Shown: positions 8,481-17,766, counted from the stretch's first letter. The stretch is DNA of 64,000 nucleotides from Alkalibacillus salilacus (GCF_030812915.1 NZ_JAUSTQ010000010.1:1-64000); one strand, 5' to 3'. Notes: generated by a model from the sequence alone, not told the origin. Translations and numbers: made by a program.

Positions 8481-9152
8481 TTAATCACGTTTATCTCTTA
8501 ATAAATCCACAACCTCATCTGAATCCATCTTATAGATATATCGATCAATTCTTACTAATGGTTCACCAAAATAAAATTCTAGCTGATTTCGCTTTTGATC
8601 ACTCATCAATTCTAATGTAATATTTGAGTGTACCACTGGTTGATAATATCGACGTAACTCGACCTCTGACAATGCATCTAATATGTCTTCAATTTCATCC
8701 TCTTCTTCTAACTCTGTTACATAAACATCACCCGGACTAAAACTCGTTTTAATGGTTATACTTGTGATCTCTTCTTCACTAAGTTCATCTAAAAAAGCTT
8801 CATCCATGGTCGTAAAACCTTGTAAATAAGTAAACAGTCCCGTCGAGCCAATGACTATGATGCTAATTATTGTGAGCCATTGGATTAAACGTTTACTTTT
8901 CCCATCTATGTAAATACGAATAACTGTAGCGATTAAGGCTAATACTAACGAAATTGGTAGCCAAGTAATGAGAATATCTGTGATCATAAATCGACCTGTT
9001 ACATAAACCACTCCAGTCAAAGCAAAGCCTAGCATCAGTATTACGGTCATAAGTGGAGACCACCACCATGCAAGATTATAAGACATAGCAACTCCACCAA
9101 ATAAGACAAGCATTAACGACAAGACTAGCAACGAATCAAATTCAAGCAACAC
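8481..9152 (-). CDS. Membrane protein of unknown function
   Basis: Four N-terminal hydrophobic helices, one more near the middle, then an acidic domain of about 90 residues (ITIKTSFSPGDVYVTELEEEDE and a C-terminal part). GTG 9152 is chosen because GGGGGA lies six bases before it; the open frame extends to a TTG at 9242, but that codon has no ribosome binding site. No family recognised. Confidence 0.55.
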   Translation of the reverse strand: MLLEFDSLLVLSLMLVLFGGVAMSYNLAWWWSPLMTVILMLGFALTGVVYVTGRFMITDILITWLPISLVLALIATVIRIYIDGKSKRLIQWLTIISIIVIGSTGLFTYLQGFTTMDEAFLDELSEEEITSITIKTSFSPGDVYVTELEEEDEIEDILDALSEVELRRYYQPVVHSNITLELMSDQKRNQLEFYFGEPLVRIDRYIYKMDSDEVVDLLRDKRD

Positions 9153-9307
9153 ACCAATTCCCCCAAAATATTCATAATTAATAAACCCTATTTTACCGAT
9201 ATAATTTGTAAAAATCAAAAAACTTTTCCAGTTAAATGTCAATTAATCGTAAGGCTATTTTTCATACGTTATAATAAAATGAGAAACAATGATTGAGGTG
9301 AAGATAA

Positions 9308-9472
9308 ATGAAGCGACTATTAATGATTGGACTTATTTTATTAACCGCTGTATTAGCTGGATTAAACCGTTTATATCATCAACCTTGGTTATATTGGGCT
9401 TCTTTAATTACTATTCTTGTCACGTTAGCTATTGTGGTCATAACAGGTGTTAAACGAAATAGAGACGATTAA
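9308..9472 (+). CDS. 54-residue membrane protein
   Basis: A short open frame: ATG 9308 with GAGGTG nine bases before it, ending TAA 9472. The product is two hydrophobic helices (RLLMIGLILLTAVLAGL and WASLITILVTLAIVVITGV) with a basic/acidic tail KRNRDD. It overlaps the 3' end of the convergent lipoprotein gene by four bases. The ribosome binding site and clean two-helix pattern support it as real. Function unknown. Confidence 0.6.
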   Translation: MKRLLMIGLILLTAVLAGLNRLYHQPWLYWASLITILVTLAIVVITGVKRNRDD

Positions 9473-9918
9473 CGACTGATTTTCTGTTCAAAGAAAACCT
9501 CTTCAACATTAGTCCCGTCAATACGATTATTAAACTGAATCCCTTCTTGTTCTAAATGAACTTCCAACACACCGTTATTCCCATAACGATCTGAATCGTA
9601 ATCAAATGCTCCCACACCATCCTCTAACCCTTCTAAAGGGCCAAGCATTGAATTTAGAATGCGACCATCATGGTCTATTACGTCATATTGGATTTGGTAT
9701 TGTCCCTCTTCTTCGAATAATTGGATTTGCTTATATGAAGTCCCTTCCCCTGCATAAGTTGACCACGTACCCAAATACTCTGATGGTTTATCAGGGTTCC
9801 CTGCTTCAAACGACTTCAATGCTTCAGCCATTTCATCTACTTGCTCACTTGATTCACTATTTTGCTGACAAGCTACTAAAAGCAAGCTAATGAATATGAT
9901 TATAATTAATCGTTTCAC
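9469..9918 (-). CDS. Putative lipoprotein
   Basis: 149 residues from GTG 9918 (GGAAGGA upstream). The signal peptide KRLIIIIFISLLLVAC ends in the lipobox LVAC, so the mature protein is lipid-anchored at Cys. The 130-residue mature domain contains EYLGTWSTYAGEGTSYKQIQL, a lipocalin-like or 'glycine-tryptophan' beta-barrel opening, but I cannot assign a family. The longer in-frame start at 9960 would bury the signal peptide. Confidence 0.7.
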   Translation of the reverse strand: MKRLIIIIFISLLLVACQQNSESSEQVDEMAEALKSFEAGNPDKPSEYLGTWSTYAGEGTSYKQIQLFEEEGQYQIQYDVIDHDGRILNSMLGPLEGLEDGVGAFDYDSDRYGNNGVLEVHLEQEGIQFNNRIDGTNVEEVFFEQKISR

Positions 9919-10069
9919 GTTAGATCCTTCCTTTCTGCCCTTATTATAGATGATACCCACCTAAAAGCATATCCGTCACGAAATTTTCACCCATAAACTA
10001 GCCATTTTAATTAAAAATGACGGACAAAAGGCGTACAATGGAAGGAAAATAACGAAAGGACGTTTGTCG

Positions 10070-11782
10070 ATGTCGCTACTAAAATCCTATGTGTCCCGCA
10101 TAAGTCTCATTCAACTCATCAGTGTCCACTTATTATCAGCCACGATGATTGTACTGCAAGCTTTTCTCATTGTTTACATTATTAATAGTATCTTTCTAAA
10201 TAATGCGTCATTTCTAGATGTGGTGTTTTATTTAATTGGACTCATTATGGTGATGTCTCTTCGGGCGCTCTTGACATACACATCTGGACACATTGGGATT
10301 TCGCTTGCCAAAAACGCAAAAGCTAAATTACGAATGCAATTAATCCATCATTATACGAAACAACCAATCGAATTGGCATCGCAGGGGCGTTCGGGTAGCA
10401 AAGTTTCGACATTGCTAAATGTTGTCGATCAAACGGATGCTTATTATCGTGAGTATTTACCGCAGATGGTCCGTGCTTCCATCGTGCCACTAACGATCTT
10501 AATTATTATGTTTACTCAAAATTGGGTATCTGGCGTTATTGTCTTAGTTACTGCGCCATTCATCCCGATTTTCATGGCTATTATTGGTCTTAAGACAAGG
10601 GATAAATCTGAAGAGCAATTGAATGCGTTATCCAACTTTTCTGGACAGTTTCTTGATTCAGTACAAGGTTTAACAACGCTTTCCTTATTCGGACGTGCTC
10701 ATAATGAGCAAGATTTGATTGAAAAGAGAAGTGACCAGTTCCGTGACGCGACACTTGGAGTGCTTAAGGTCGCTTTTACATCGGCATTTATGATGGAATT
10801 AATCTCGATGTTAAGCATTGGGTTAATTGCTTTAGAGCTAGCTGTTGGTTTGATTATTTTTGATTCGATTCTATTTACAACGGCATTCTTCGTTTTATTA
10901 TTGGCACCTGAATTTTACATCGCTTTGAAAGATTTGAGCAGTGCCTTTCACTCTGGTCGAGAAAGCATTACAGCAGGTAAAAAACTTGAAGACGCTTTAA
11001 ATGAACAGGCTGAGTCAATTAATTGGGGGGATCAAACGATTGTCTCTGTCCCACCAAGAATTACGTTCAGTCATGTAACATTTGCTTATCATTCAGAACC
11101 AACTTTAAACAACATTTCAACGACAATAGAGCCAGGTGATAACGTAGCTATAGTCGGACCTAGTGGCGCTGGTAAAACGACATTTTTACATGTTTTAGCC
11201 GGATTATTGCCAGTTCATAATGGGACAATTTTTATCAATAACTTAAAACAATATGATTTACGTGAGGACGTTTGGTTCCAACAGTTAAGTTACATTACGC
11301 AATCTCCTCATGTATTTGCTGGTTCAATTTACGATAATATCGCCATTAGTAAGCCAAATGCTAATTTTGATGACGTACAGCAAGCAGCAGACCTCGCCAA
11401 ATTAACACCCTTAATCAATTCTTTAGAGAATGGACTTGAAACAGTTGTTGGTGAAGGGGGCCGTGGACTTTCTGGTGGGGAAAAACAACGTCTCGCCTTA
11501 GCGCGTGCATTTTTAAAACAACCTTCACTTATTTTGTTCGATGAGCCAACTACAGGACTTGATTTAGAAACAGAACGGACATTAAATCATGCCATTTCTA
11601 CTTTAAGTGAAAACGCAACGGTCATCACGGTCGCTCATCGTATTCATACGATTCAATCGGCTGACAAAATTCTTGTCATGGAAAACGGGGAATTGACCGC
11701 TGAGGGCACAGATGAAATGCTTAAGCAATCAAGTGAAACGTATAGAGCATTACTCGATCGTCGTGGAGGTGTTAACGCATGA
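10070..11782 (+). CDS. cydD: Heterodimeric ABC exporter subunit CydD (cytochrome bd assembly)
   Basis: 570 residues: an N-terminal six-helix exporter domain (1-300), then an ATPase domain with Walker A GPSGAGKTT (about 365), signature LSGGEKQRLALARAF and Walker B LILFDEPTTGLD. CydDC exports thiols and haem-related compounds and is needed to assemble cytochrome bd. ATG 10070 is chosen (GAAAGGA nine bases upstream) over TTG 10064. It corresponds to E. coli CydD; B. subtilis names are swapped. It overlaps the next gene by four bases. It converges with cydABS, unlike the single cydABCD operon of B. subtilis. Confidence 0.92.
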   Translation: MSLLKSYVSRISLIQLISVHLLSATMIVLQAFLIVYIINSIFLNNASFLDVVFYLIGLIMVMSLRALLTYTSGHIGISLAKNAKAKLRMQLIHHYTKQPIELASQGRSGSKVSTLLNVVDQTDAYYREYLPQMVRASIVPLTILIIMFTQNWVSGVIVLVTAPFIPIFMAIIGLKTRDKSEEQLNALSNFSGQFLDSVQGLTTLSLFGRAHNEQDLIEKRSDQFRDATLGVLKVAFTSAFMMELISMLSIGLIALELAVGLIIFDSILFTTAFFVLLLAPEFYIALKDLSSAFHSGRESITAGKKLEDALNEQAESINWGDQTIVSVPPRITFSHVTFAYHSEPTLNNISTTIEPGDNVAIVGPSGAGKTTFLHVLAGLLPVHNGTIFINNLKQYDLREDVWFQQLSYITQSPHVFAGSIYDNIAISKPNANFDDVQQAADLAKLTPLINSLENGLETVVGEGGRGLSGGEKQRLALARAFLKQPSLILFDEPTTGLDLETERTLNHAISTLSENATVITVAHRIHTIQSADKILVMENGELTAEGTDEMLKQSSETYRALLDRRGGVNA

Positions 11783-13467
11783 CAGGTCTAAAATCGATTA
11801 TTAAACAACTTTTAAAAGAAAAACGTGAGATTCTTTTATCTATTTTATTTGGATTTATCGGCGGAATTGCTGCTGTCGGCTTATTTAGTGCCAGTGGGTA
11901 TTTAATTTCACAAGCAGCTTTAGGTGTTCCGATTTATGCGTTAACAGTCGTCATTGCTACTGTGAAGCTATTAGGTTTCACACGTGCAGGTTCGCGTTAT
12001 ATAGAACGACTTGTCTCTCACCGAGCAACCTTTACGATGCTGAAACATATTCGTGTTCATTTCTTTAATCGTCTGTATCAACTATCACCAGCCAGACTTG
12101 GTCGTATGAAGTCGGGTGATTTATTATCTCGTGCTGTTAATGACGTTGAGTCGCTTCAAAATCTATTTTTACGTGTTTTATATCCACCGATTGTCATTTT
12201 ATTAGTTTTTCTCGCGACAACCTTATTCACAGCTTATTTTTCAGTATGGATGGCGCTATGGCTATTGTTCGGACTGAGCTTATCACTTATTATTCTTCCA
12301 GCCATCTTTGCCTGGTTGCAACACGAAACAGATGAAGCAACGACTGAACAAGCAAGTGCTCTCTCAGCTGAAGCTACAGAAACATTATATGGGTTTCAAG
12401 ATTTAACGATTCATCAGGCTATTGATACTCGTATTCAAACATTTAGTGATTTAAATGATGACTATGAAAATGCCGTTGCACGTAGCCGCATACGTGAACT
12501 CGTCCATCAAACGCTTGATGGGTGGATCGGCTTTGCGATTACATGGGGTGTGTTATCAATCGGCAGTTATCTGAGCGCAGCTGGTGAAATGGAAGCCGTT
12601 TGGTTATCTATGTTTATGTTACTTTCGCTGACCGTTTTTGAGAATACATCACCAATGGCGGCGTTTCCACAATATTTTCGTGACAATAAACAGGCGGCCG
12701 ATCGTCTATATGCGCTAGATCAACCAGAGCCATCGGGTGATGAAACATTGGACGATCAACAAATCAGAGCACAATTTGATCAAGTATCATTTACGTATCC
12801 AAATGAAGAACGTCAAACGTTAAAGAATATATCATTCTGTATAAAGCCAGGGTCTAAAACAGCCATTATTGGAGCAAGTGGCTCAGGTAAATCTACTATT
12901 TTGCAATTGCTATTAAAGCTTGAACAGTTAAATAAAGGTGATATCTTCATCAATAATCGTAATATCAACAATCTGATTCCTTCTACGATATGGAATCAAG
13001 CTAATGTGGTCATGCAAGATGACACCTTTTTTGCTGGAACTATTCGAGATAACTTATTGTCAGATACTAATGATGATTCACGGCGTGTGGCATTAAATAA
13101 AGCAGCGCTAGAATCTTTCAATTTAGACGATCCCGTATATGAAAAGGGTGATAACTTATCTGGCGGTGAAAAGCAACGCCTAGCTATTGCGCGCGTGCTA
13201 CTAAGAGAAGCCTCTCTTTGGTTATTAGACGAACCGACCTCTTCACTGGACCGAGTTACTGCTGAGCGCATTATGAACCAAGTCTACACACAGGCTCAAG
13301 ATAATACAGTGGTTGTCGTTAGTCATGAGTTAACTGGATTAGAAACATTCGATCAAATTATCGTACTCGACCAAGGTGAAATCGTTGAAACGGGTGACTT
13401 TGATACTTTAATGTCTAAGCAAGGCTATTTATATAAGCTTAAACAAATTGAAAAGGCTGTGCTTTAA
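11779..13467 (+). CDS. cydC: Heterodimeric ABC exporter subunit CydC
   Basis: 562 residues. The membrane domain starts with the typical GLFSASGYLISQAAL and the ERLVSHRATFTMLKHIRVHFFNRLYQLSPARL stretch of CydC. The ATPase domain has Walker A GASGSGKST, signature LSGGEKQRLAIARVL and Walker B LWLLDEPTSSLD. It pairs with CydD; the ATGA overlap gives translational coupling and equal synthesis. The gene ends at a strong hairpin. Confidence 0.92.
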   Translation: MTGLKSIIKQLLKEKREILLSILFGFIGGIAAVGLFSASGYLISQAALGVPIYALTVVIATVKLLGFTRAGSRYIERLVSHRATFTMLKHIRVHFFNRLYQLSPARLGRMKSGDLLSRAVNDVESLQNLFLRVLYPPIVILLVFLATTLFTAYFSVWMALWLLFGLSLSLIILPAIFAWLQHETDEATTEQASALSAEATETLYGFQDLTIHQAIDTRIQTFSDLNDDYENAVARSRIRELVHQTLDGWIGFAITWGVLSIGSYLSAAGEMEAVWLSMFMLLSLTVFENTSPMAAFPQYFRDNKQAADRLYALDQPEPSGDETLDDQQIRAQFDQVSFTYPNEERQTLKNISFCIKPGSKTAIIGASGSGKSTILQLLLKLEQLNKGDIFINNRNINNLIPSTIWNQANVVMQDDTFFAGTIRDNLLSDTNDDSRRVALNKAALESFNLDDPVYEKGDNLSGGEKQRLAIARVLLREASLWLLDEPTSSLDRVTAERIMNQVYTQAQDNTVVVVSHELTGLETFDQIIVLDQGEIVETGDFDTLMSKQGYLYKLKQIEKAVL

Positions 13468-13484
13468 TGCACAGCCTTTTCTTG
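13451..13484. terminator. Bidirectional terminator between cydDC and cydABS
   Basis: A 12-bp perfect stem (13451-13462 with 13469-13480) with a 6-nt loop. T-rich tail on the plus strand and a run of A before the stem. It overlaps the last codons of cydC. Confidence 0.85.
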
Positions 13485-13513
13485 TATCTTACATCATAAA
13501 ATTGAGTTTTCAT

Positions 13514-13609
13514 TTATTTTCTTCCACCTGGTAGAGCGATCCAAAAAGCCATACCAATGGCGCCTATAAGCACTAAAAATGGTGCGTAAGTGATAAGAAA
13601 ATCAGTCAC
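13514..13609 (-). CDS. cydS: Cytochrome bd oxidase small subunit CydS
   Basis: A 31-residue single-helix protein from GTG 13609, with GAGGTG upstream. Sequence pattern TDFLITYAPFLVLIGAIGMAFWIAL, then a short basic tail. This matches the Bacillaceae CydS subunit, which has a '(D)FLI-x-YAP' start and a conserved aromatic-rich helix and sits beside haem b595 in the Geobacillus enzyme. Its position 16 bp after cydB agrees. Genes this small are usually missed. Identification is from pattern and context. Confidence 0.85.
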   Translation of the reverse strand: MTDFLITYAPFLVLIGAIGMAFWIALPGGRK

Positions 13610-13625
13610 GCTAGATCACCTCTCA

Positions 13626-14639
13626 TTATTTTTTACCAGCGATATATTGATCATCAAACAAGAATAGTCGCATCAGTAGATACAGCGACGGCAATAATAG
13701 TAGTAAACCTGCAACGAATGCTACAATTAACGAAATCGCCATGGCATCGTTTGTTACACTATCTGATACCGTTAAATGTGGATAGAGTAAATATGGATAC
13801 TTTGAAATGCCATACGCAAAAAACGCAAAGGCAAATTGACCAATTAGTAAAATAAACGCTAGGCCGTAATTCTTTTGTTTCAAGATTAACCAAACACTTG
13901 CGACAAAGAAAATAAACGAAATCGCAAACATCCACCACAAATTCATGAGTGAACCAAAATGTTCTGGGTTGTGTGAGCGTAATTCATAAATGATTCCACT
14001 CGCCGTAATAATGGTAGGTAGCGCCCAAATAAGCGCATAGCGTCGCAATAATGCTGCCGCTTCCATATCACCTGCACGGTTGGCATACCAAGTTAAAAAG
14101 ACTGAAGAGATATACAAGACCGCAATGATACTCAAGATTACAATACTCCAAGTGAGCGGACTTGAAAATAATGCCCAGTAATCTAATTGAGGACGACCAT
14201 CCATGATATCCACGAATCCACCTTCAGATACGGTTAAAACAACGGAAAAAGACGCTGGAATCACAAGCCCTGTCGCCCCGTACATAAAGGCATAACCACG
14301 GTGCCCTCTACTTCCATAATTCTCAAATGCATAATAAGAACCACGAATCGCTAATAGAATAATGGAAATACTGACTGGAACTAACAAAATACTCCCGTAG
14401 AAATAGGCTGTTGAAGGGAAAAATCCAACAATTCCTACGAAGAAAAAAACTAAGAAAACATTCGTTACTTCCCATACAGGTGATAAATAACGTTGAATTA
14501 TCTTCGTTAGAATTCGATCTTTCCCTGTCAAAATACTATATGCATTAAAGAACCCAGCACCAAAGTCGACAGAAGCTACAATCACATAACCAAACAGGAA
14601 CGTCCATAAAACAACCATACCAATAATCTCATAACTCAT
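13626..14639 (-). CDS. cydB: Cytochrome bd ubiquinol/menaquinol oxidase subunit II
   Basis: 337 residues, about eight membrane helices. The N-terminus reads MSYEIIGMVVLWTFLFGYVIVASVDFGAGFF, the usual CydB opening. It forms the pseudosymmetric partner of CydA in the quinol oxidase that reduces O2 to water without pumping protons, favoured at low oxygen. It overlaps the 3' end of cydA by 11 bp and is followed closely by cydS. Confidence 0.95.
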   Translation of the reverse strand: MSYEIIGMVVLWTFLFGYVIVASVDFGAGFFNAYSILTGKDRILTKIIQRYLSPVWEVTNVFLVFFFVGIVGFFPSTAYFYGSILLVPVSISIILLAIRGSYYAFENYGSRGHRGYAFMYGATGLVIPASFSVVLTVSEGGFVDIMDGRPQLDYWALFSSPLTWSIVILSIIAVLYISSVFLTWYANRAGDMEAAALLRRYALIWALPTIITASGIIYELRSHNPEHFGSLMNLWWMFAISFIFFVASVWLILKQKNYGLAFILLIGQFAFAFFAYGISKYPYLLYPHLTVSDSVTNDAMAISLIVAFVAGLLLLLPSLYLLMRLFLFDDQYIAGKK

Positions 14640-15975
14640 GAGCGATCACCACCTGTTCGCCGAGTTCTAGTTCTACTGGGTTGTCTTTGAAAATTTTAGT
14701 TAATACAACGACCACACCGACTCCTAAAATGAAATAAAGACCAGCAAATGCGACAAACATATGCCCCACATAAGCACTCTGTGTCGCTGCTTCATCAACT
14801 GTCATAACGCCGCGTAAGATCCACGGTTGTCGGCCGAATTCTGCCATCCACCACCCCGCTTCAATGGCTAGAATAGATAGTGGACCGCCTGCAACAATTA
14901 ACCAACGCATTGGTTTTGAGGAAGCAACAGACCAGCCACGCCATGAAGCGAACCAATAAATAAGTGACAAGCCGATCATGAACATACCAATCGTAATCAT
15001 CGTATCAAAGAAGTAATGCACGAATAACAGTGGTTGTTCATCAGCTGGCGTTTCATTGAGCCCTTCTACTTCTGCAAATGGGTCATTATGCGCCAAAATA
15101 CTTAAAGCATAAGGAATTTCAATCGCATAACTAGGTTCGTTATCTTCACCAAGAATACCGTATAAAACCAGCGGAGCTTCTGATTCTGTTTCAAAATGCC
15201 ATTCAGCAGCCGCTAATTTCTCAGGCTGATGTTCTGCTAAGTATTTACCAGAAAAATCACCAACAATAGCTGTTGCTACTGCAAAGACAAGACCAACTTT
15301 CATCGTTAAATGAAGAGCCTTTTTATGATAATCATGATTAGAACGACATAACAGTTTGAACGCCGCTACTGCTGCCAGAACAAAGGATGACGTCATAAAG
15401 GCAGTCGCAATCACGTGAGTGACTTTTGTTGGAGAAGCTGTATTAAACATCGCTTCTATCGGACTAACACCTGTCATTTGACCATCAACAATGCTAAAAC
15501 CATCTGGTGAGTTCATAAAACCATTAACCGTTGTAATGAAAAAGGCTGAGAGCGCTGCACCGATAGCGACTGGAACAAGGAGCAATAAGTGCTTCTTCTG
15601 ATTCTCGAAACGATCCCAAGTATATAAATAAATTCCTAAAAAGATAGCTTCAAAGAAGAAAGCGAAAACTTCCATAAATAACGGTAGCGCAATCACATGA
15701 CCTGCTAATTGCATAAATTCAGGCCAAAGTAGCGAAAGTTGAAGGCCAATTGCTGTACCCGTTACAACACCAACAGCGACTAACACAACGAAACCACGCG
15801 CCCACCGTCTAGCTAACATAATATAATGCATATCATTCCGCTTAATTCCTACCCACTGTGCAATCATAATCATGAGTGGGACACCAACACCTAACGTTGC
15901 AAATATAATATGGAACGTTAAGGTGAGTAACGTTAACATTCGGCTACCAAAAACCGGATCATCAAATAATAGCAT
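14629..15975 (-). CDS. cydA: Cytochrome bd quinol oxidase subunit I
   Basis: 448 residues, the haem-bearing subunit. His22 (LTFHIIFATLG) fits the N-terminal haem ligand, and the His in SPTKVTHVIATAFM fits the b558 ligand. At 448 residues it has the short quinol-binding Q-loop of Firmicutes, not the long E. coli form. It is first in cydABS, with GAGGAGGGG before the ATG. An upstream perfect Rex-type palindrome suggests repression when the NADH/NAD ratio is low. Confidence 0.95.
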   Translation of the reverse strand: MLLFDDPVFGSRMLTLLTLTFHIIFATLGVGVPLMIMIAQWVGIKRNDMHYIMLARRWARGFVVLVAVGVVTGTAIGLQLSLLWPEFMQLAGHVIALPLFMEVFAFFFEAIFLGIYLYTWDRFENQKKHLLLLVPVAIGAALSAFFITTVNGFMNSPDGFSIVDGQMTGVSPIEAMFNTASPTKVTHVIATAFMTSSFVLAAVAAFKLLCRSNHDYHKKALHLTMKVGLVFAVATAIVGDFSGKYLAEHQPEKLAAAEWHFETESEAPLVLYGILGEDNEPSYAIEIPYALSILAHNDPFAEVEGLNETPADEQPLLFVHYFFDTMITIGMFMIGLSLIYWFASWRGWSVASSKPMRWLIVAGGPLSILAIEAGWWMAEFGRQPWILRGVMTVDEAATQSAYVGHMFVAFAGLYFILGVGVVVVLTKIFKDNPVELELGEQVVIAHEL

Positions 15976-16282
15976 GGCTCCCCCTCCTCTAAAAGGAATT
16001 CAGTAATAAAATCTCCTTAATGTATTGTACCCTATTTTAACTTACTCAAAGCTTATCAATCGTGATAAATTTTTGGCGAGTGTGTGATGTTTTTGTGAAT
16101 ATATTCACAAAATCCTTTTCTATTATTCATTAGACAATAGGCGACAAAATCTGATGTCGAAAAAACAAAACCTTCTTCCTATTTTCTGCGAATTCACGAT
16201 AAAATACTAGATTTATATATGATGTTGTCTTATGATAACGATACATGATGAATTGACATTTTGACAAATGAGGAGGCATTTT
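15976..16282. other. Divergent intergenic region between cydA and the sortase-like gene
   Basis: It holds the Rex-type palindrome (16093-16110) and must carry promoters for both genes. On the minus strand TACAAT (rc at 16028-16033) is a possible cydA -10 element without a convincing -35. Nothing else recognised. Confidence 0.5.
16093..16110. promoter_or_regulatory. Rex operator (redox repressor binding site)
   Basis: TTGTGAATATATTCACAA, a perfect 18-bp palindrome matching the Rex consensus TTGTGAA-N4-TTCACAA. It lies about 120 bp upstream of cydA, a classical Rex target in Firmicutes. Rex itself is not in the window. Confidence 0.85.
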
Positions 16283-17260
16283 GTGAATAAGTTTTGGTTT
16301 AGTATAGTCATTTCCTTAAGCTTTACGATGATTATCTTTATTAGTCCCGCCTACTCCTCAGAAACGACTACCTATCAAGGAGCATCACATGAATCACTCA
16401 ACCACGAATTTCCGACAAAACCAGTCATTACTCTTACAGCAACTAAGCCATCTGTTACATACGATATTGATGAATATAAAGGTGAATACCAAGCCAAAGC
16501 GGAAATTAATTTGTATAACGAGCCACATAAGGCTTACAAAACAAACGTCCAACTTTCACCTAATCAAGTGATTAACGTGGATGGTAAAACAGTGGTCAAC
16601 GATATAATATGGCTACGGATTAGCATCCATAAAGAAACCTATTGGGCTCGTGAAGCTTTTTTAGATCAAGTCTCACCTAAACTATCAGATCGTACTCCAA
16701 AAACTACTCAGAAAACTGATCATGAAGCTAGGACGGCACAGACAGAGAATAATGATTCCCAACAGCAGAAGGAGTCTAATAACAAAACCGATAAGTCAAC
16801 TGCTCCTAATGAAAATCAATCTACTTCAGAACAAACCACACCAGATTATCAACCTATGACAATTTATTTTAATGGACGAGCTGTATCGTATCGAAATGGC
16901 GGACGAGCAAACGGGCAATCCATCATTAATCAACAATCCGTCGCTTCAACATGGGGTGGTGTTGAGACCTTCAGTGGTAAAGATGGGATGAACACCCATT
17001 TTATTGGACATAACCCTGGGGTATTTAGTTCCGTTTGGAATGCTAATTCATTTACAGTGACAGATGCTAACGGCGAAGCTTTTCGTTATGAATTAACTAG
17101 TACCTATCAAGTAAATAGAAAAGGGATTGGGCTTAATAACGGGAAAGATTATTGGAACCGAATTACTGGGACATCTGGTGGTGAAAGGATCACATTACAA
17201 GCTTGCTTTACGACGGATGGATCAATCAACTGGATTGTAGAAGCTAGATTAGTAGAATAG
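16283..17260 (+). CDS. Secreted protein with SH3-like and sortase-like domains
   Basis: 325 residues from GTG 16283, six bases after AGGAGG. A signal peptide (about 1-25, ending SPAYSS) is followed by an SH3-like segment (about 55-135, INLYNEPHKAYKTNVQL...WLRISIHKETYWA), a polar linker rich in Gln, Asn, Ser and Thr (about 140-195), and a C-terminal domain. That domain shows the sortase triad pattern: His in THFIGHNPGVF, Cys in ITLQACF (TLxTC-like) and a late Arg in VEARL. Sortases are cysteine transpeptidases or proteases. No LPxTG substrate is nearby and the protein is secreted with no clear anchor, so its role is open. Confidence 0.65.
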   Translation: MNKFWFSIVISLSFTMIIFISPAYSSETTTYQGASHESLNHEFPTKPVITLTATKPSVTYDIDEYKGEYQAKAEINLYNEPHKAYKTNVQLSPNQVINVDGKTVVNDIIWLRISIHKETYWAREAFLDQVSPKLSDRTPKTTQKTDHEARTAQTENNDSQQQKESNNKTDKSTAPNENQSTSEQTTPDYQPMTIYFNGRAVSYRNGGRANGQSIINQQSVASTWGGVETFSGKDGMNTHFIGHNPGVFSSVWNANSFTVTDANGEAFRYELTSTYQVNRKGIGLNNGKDYWNRITGTSGGERITLQACFTTDGSINWIVEARLVE

Positions 17261-17324
17261 ATGTGACAGGCTAGTCTATTCCTTATATAATAGAAAGATA
17301 GAGAATATTTTAAGGAGGAATTAC

Positions 17325-17708
17325 ATGGCTGAAGGAACATTCGCAACAGCAATTAATTGTATGGATGGTCGAACGCAAGAACCCGTAATTAATTGGATGA
17401 AACAACAATATGGCGTTGACTATGTCGACCAAATCAATGAAGCAGGACCAAATAAAGCATTACTTGAAGGCGACAAAACCATGATTGACTCAATTAAAAA
17501 GAAATTAACCATCTCTAACGATGGGCATGGTTCAAAAGCTCTTGCCATCATAGGCCACCACGACTGTGCAGGTAATCCTATCGATAAAAGAGAAAAAGTT
17601 GAACAAATTAAACAAAGTGTCGCATTGGTCCGTAGCTGGGGCTATGACATGGACATCGTTGGATTATATGTAAATGACCAGTGGCAAGTTGAACATGTGA
17701 CATCATAA
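17325..17708 (+). CDS. Small beta-carbonic-anhydrase-like protein
   Basis: 127 residues with AAGGAGG before ATG 17325. It has the zinc-site layout of the carbonic anhydrase fold: Cys12-x-Asp14-x-Arg16 (NCMDGR) and the HHDCAG motif near residue 83. It is much shorter than true beta-carbonic anhydrases (about 190-220), so hydration activity is uncertain. It is a single gene with its own terminator. Confidence 0.75.
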   Translation: MAEGTFATAINCMDGRTQEPVINWMKQQYGVDYVDQINEAGPNKALLEGDKTMIDSIKKKLTISNDGHGSKALAIIGHHDCAGNPIDKREKVEQIKQSVALVRSWGYDMDIVGLYVNDQWQVEHVTS

Positions 17709-17720
17709 AGCGTTTTTAAA

Positions 17721-17754
17721 AAAGAAGCTGGCATAACGCCAGCTTCTTTTCTTT
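17721..17754 (+). terminator. Terminator of the carbonic-anhydrase-like gene
   Basis: A 12-bp perfect stem (17721-17732 with 17738-17749), a 5-nt loop and a T-rich tail. Confidence 0.85.
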
Positions 17755-17766
17755 ATACGATCTCGT

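Noticed and set aside
9985-10010. Rex-like palindrome upstream of cydD
   Set aside because: The two halves are mismatched and the spacer is 3 rather than 4 bp.
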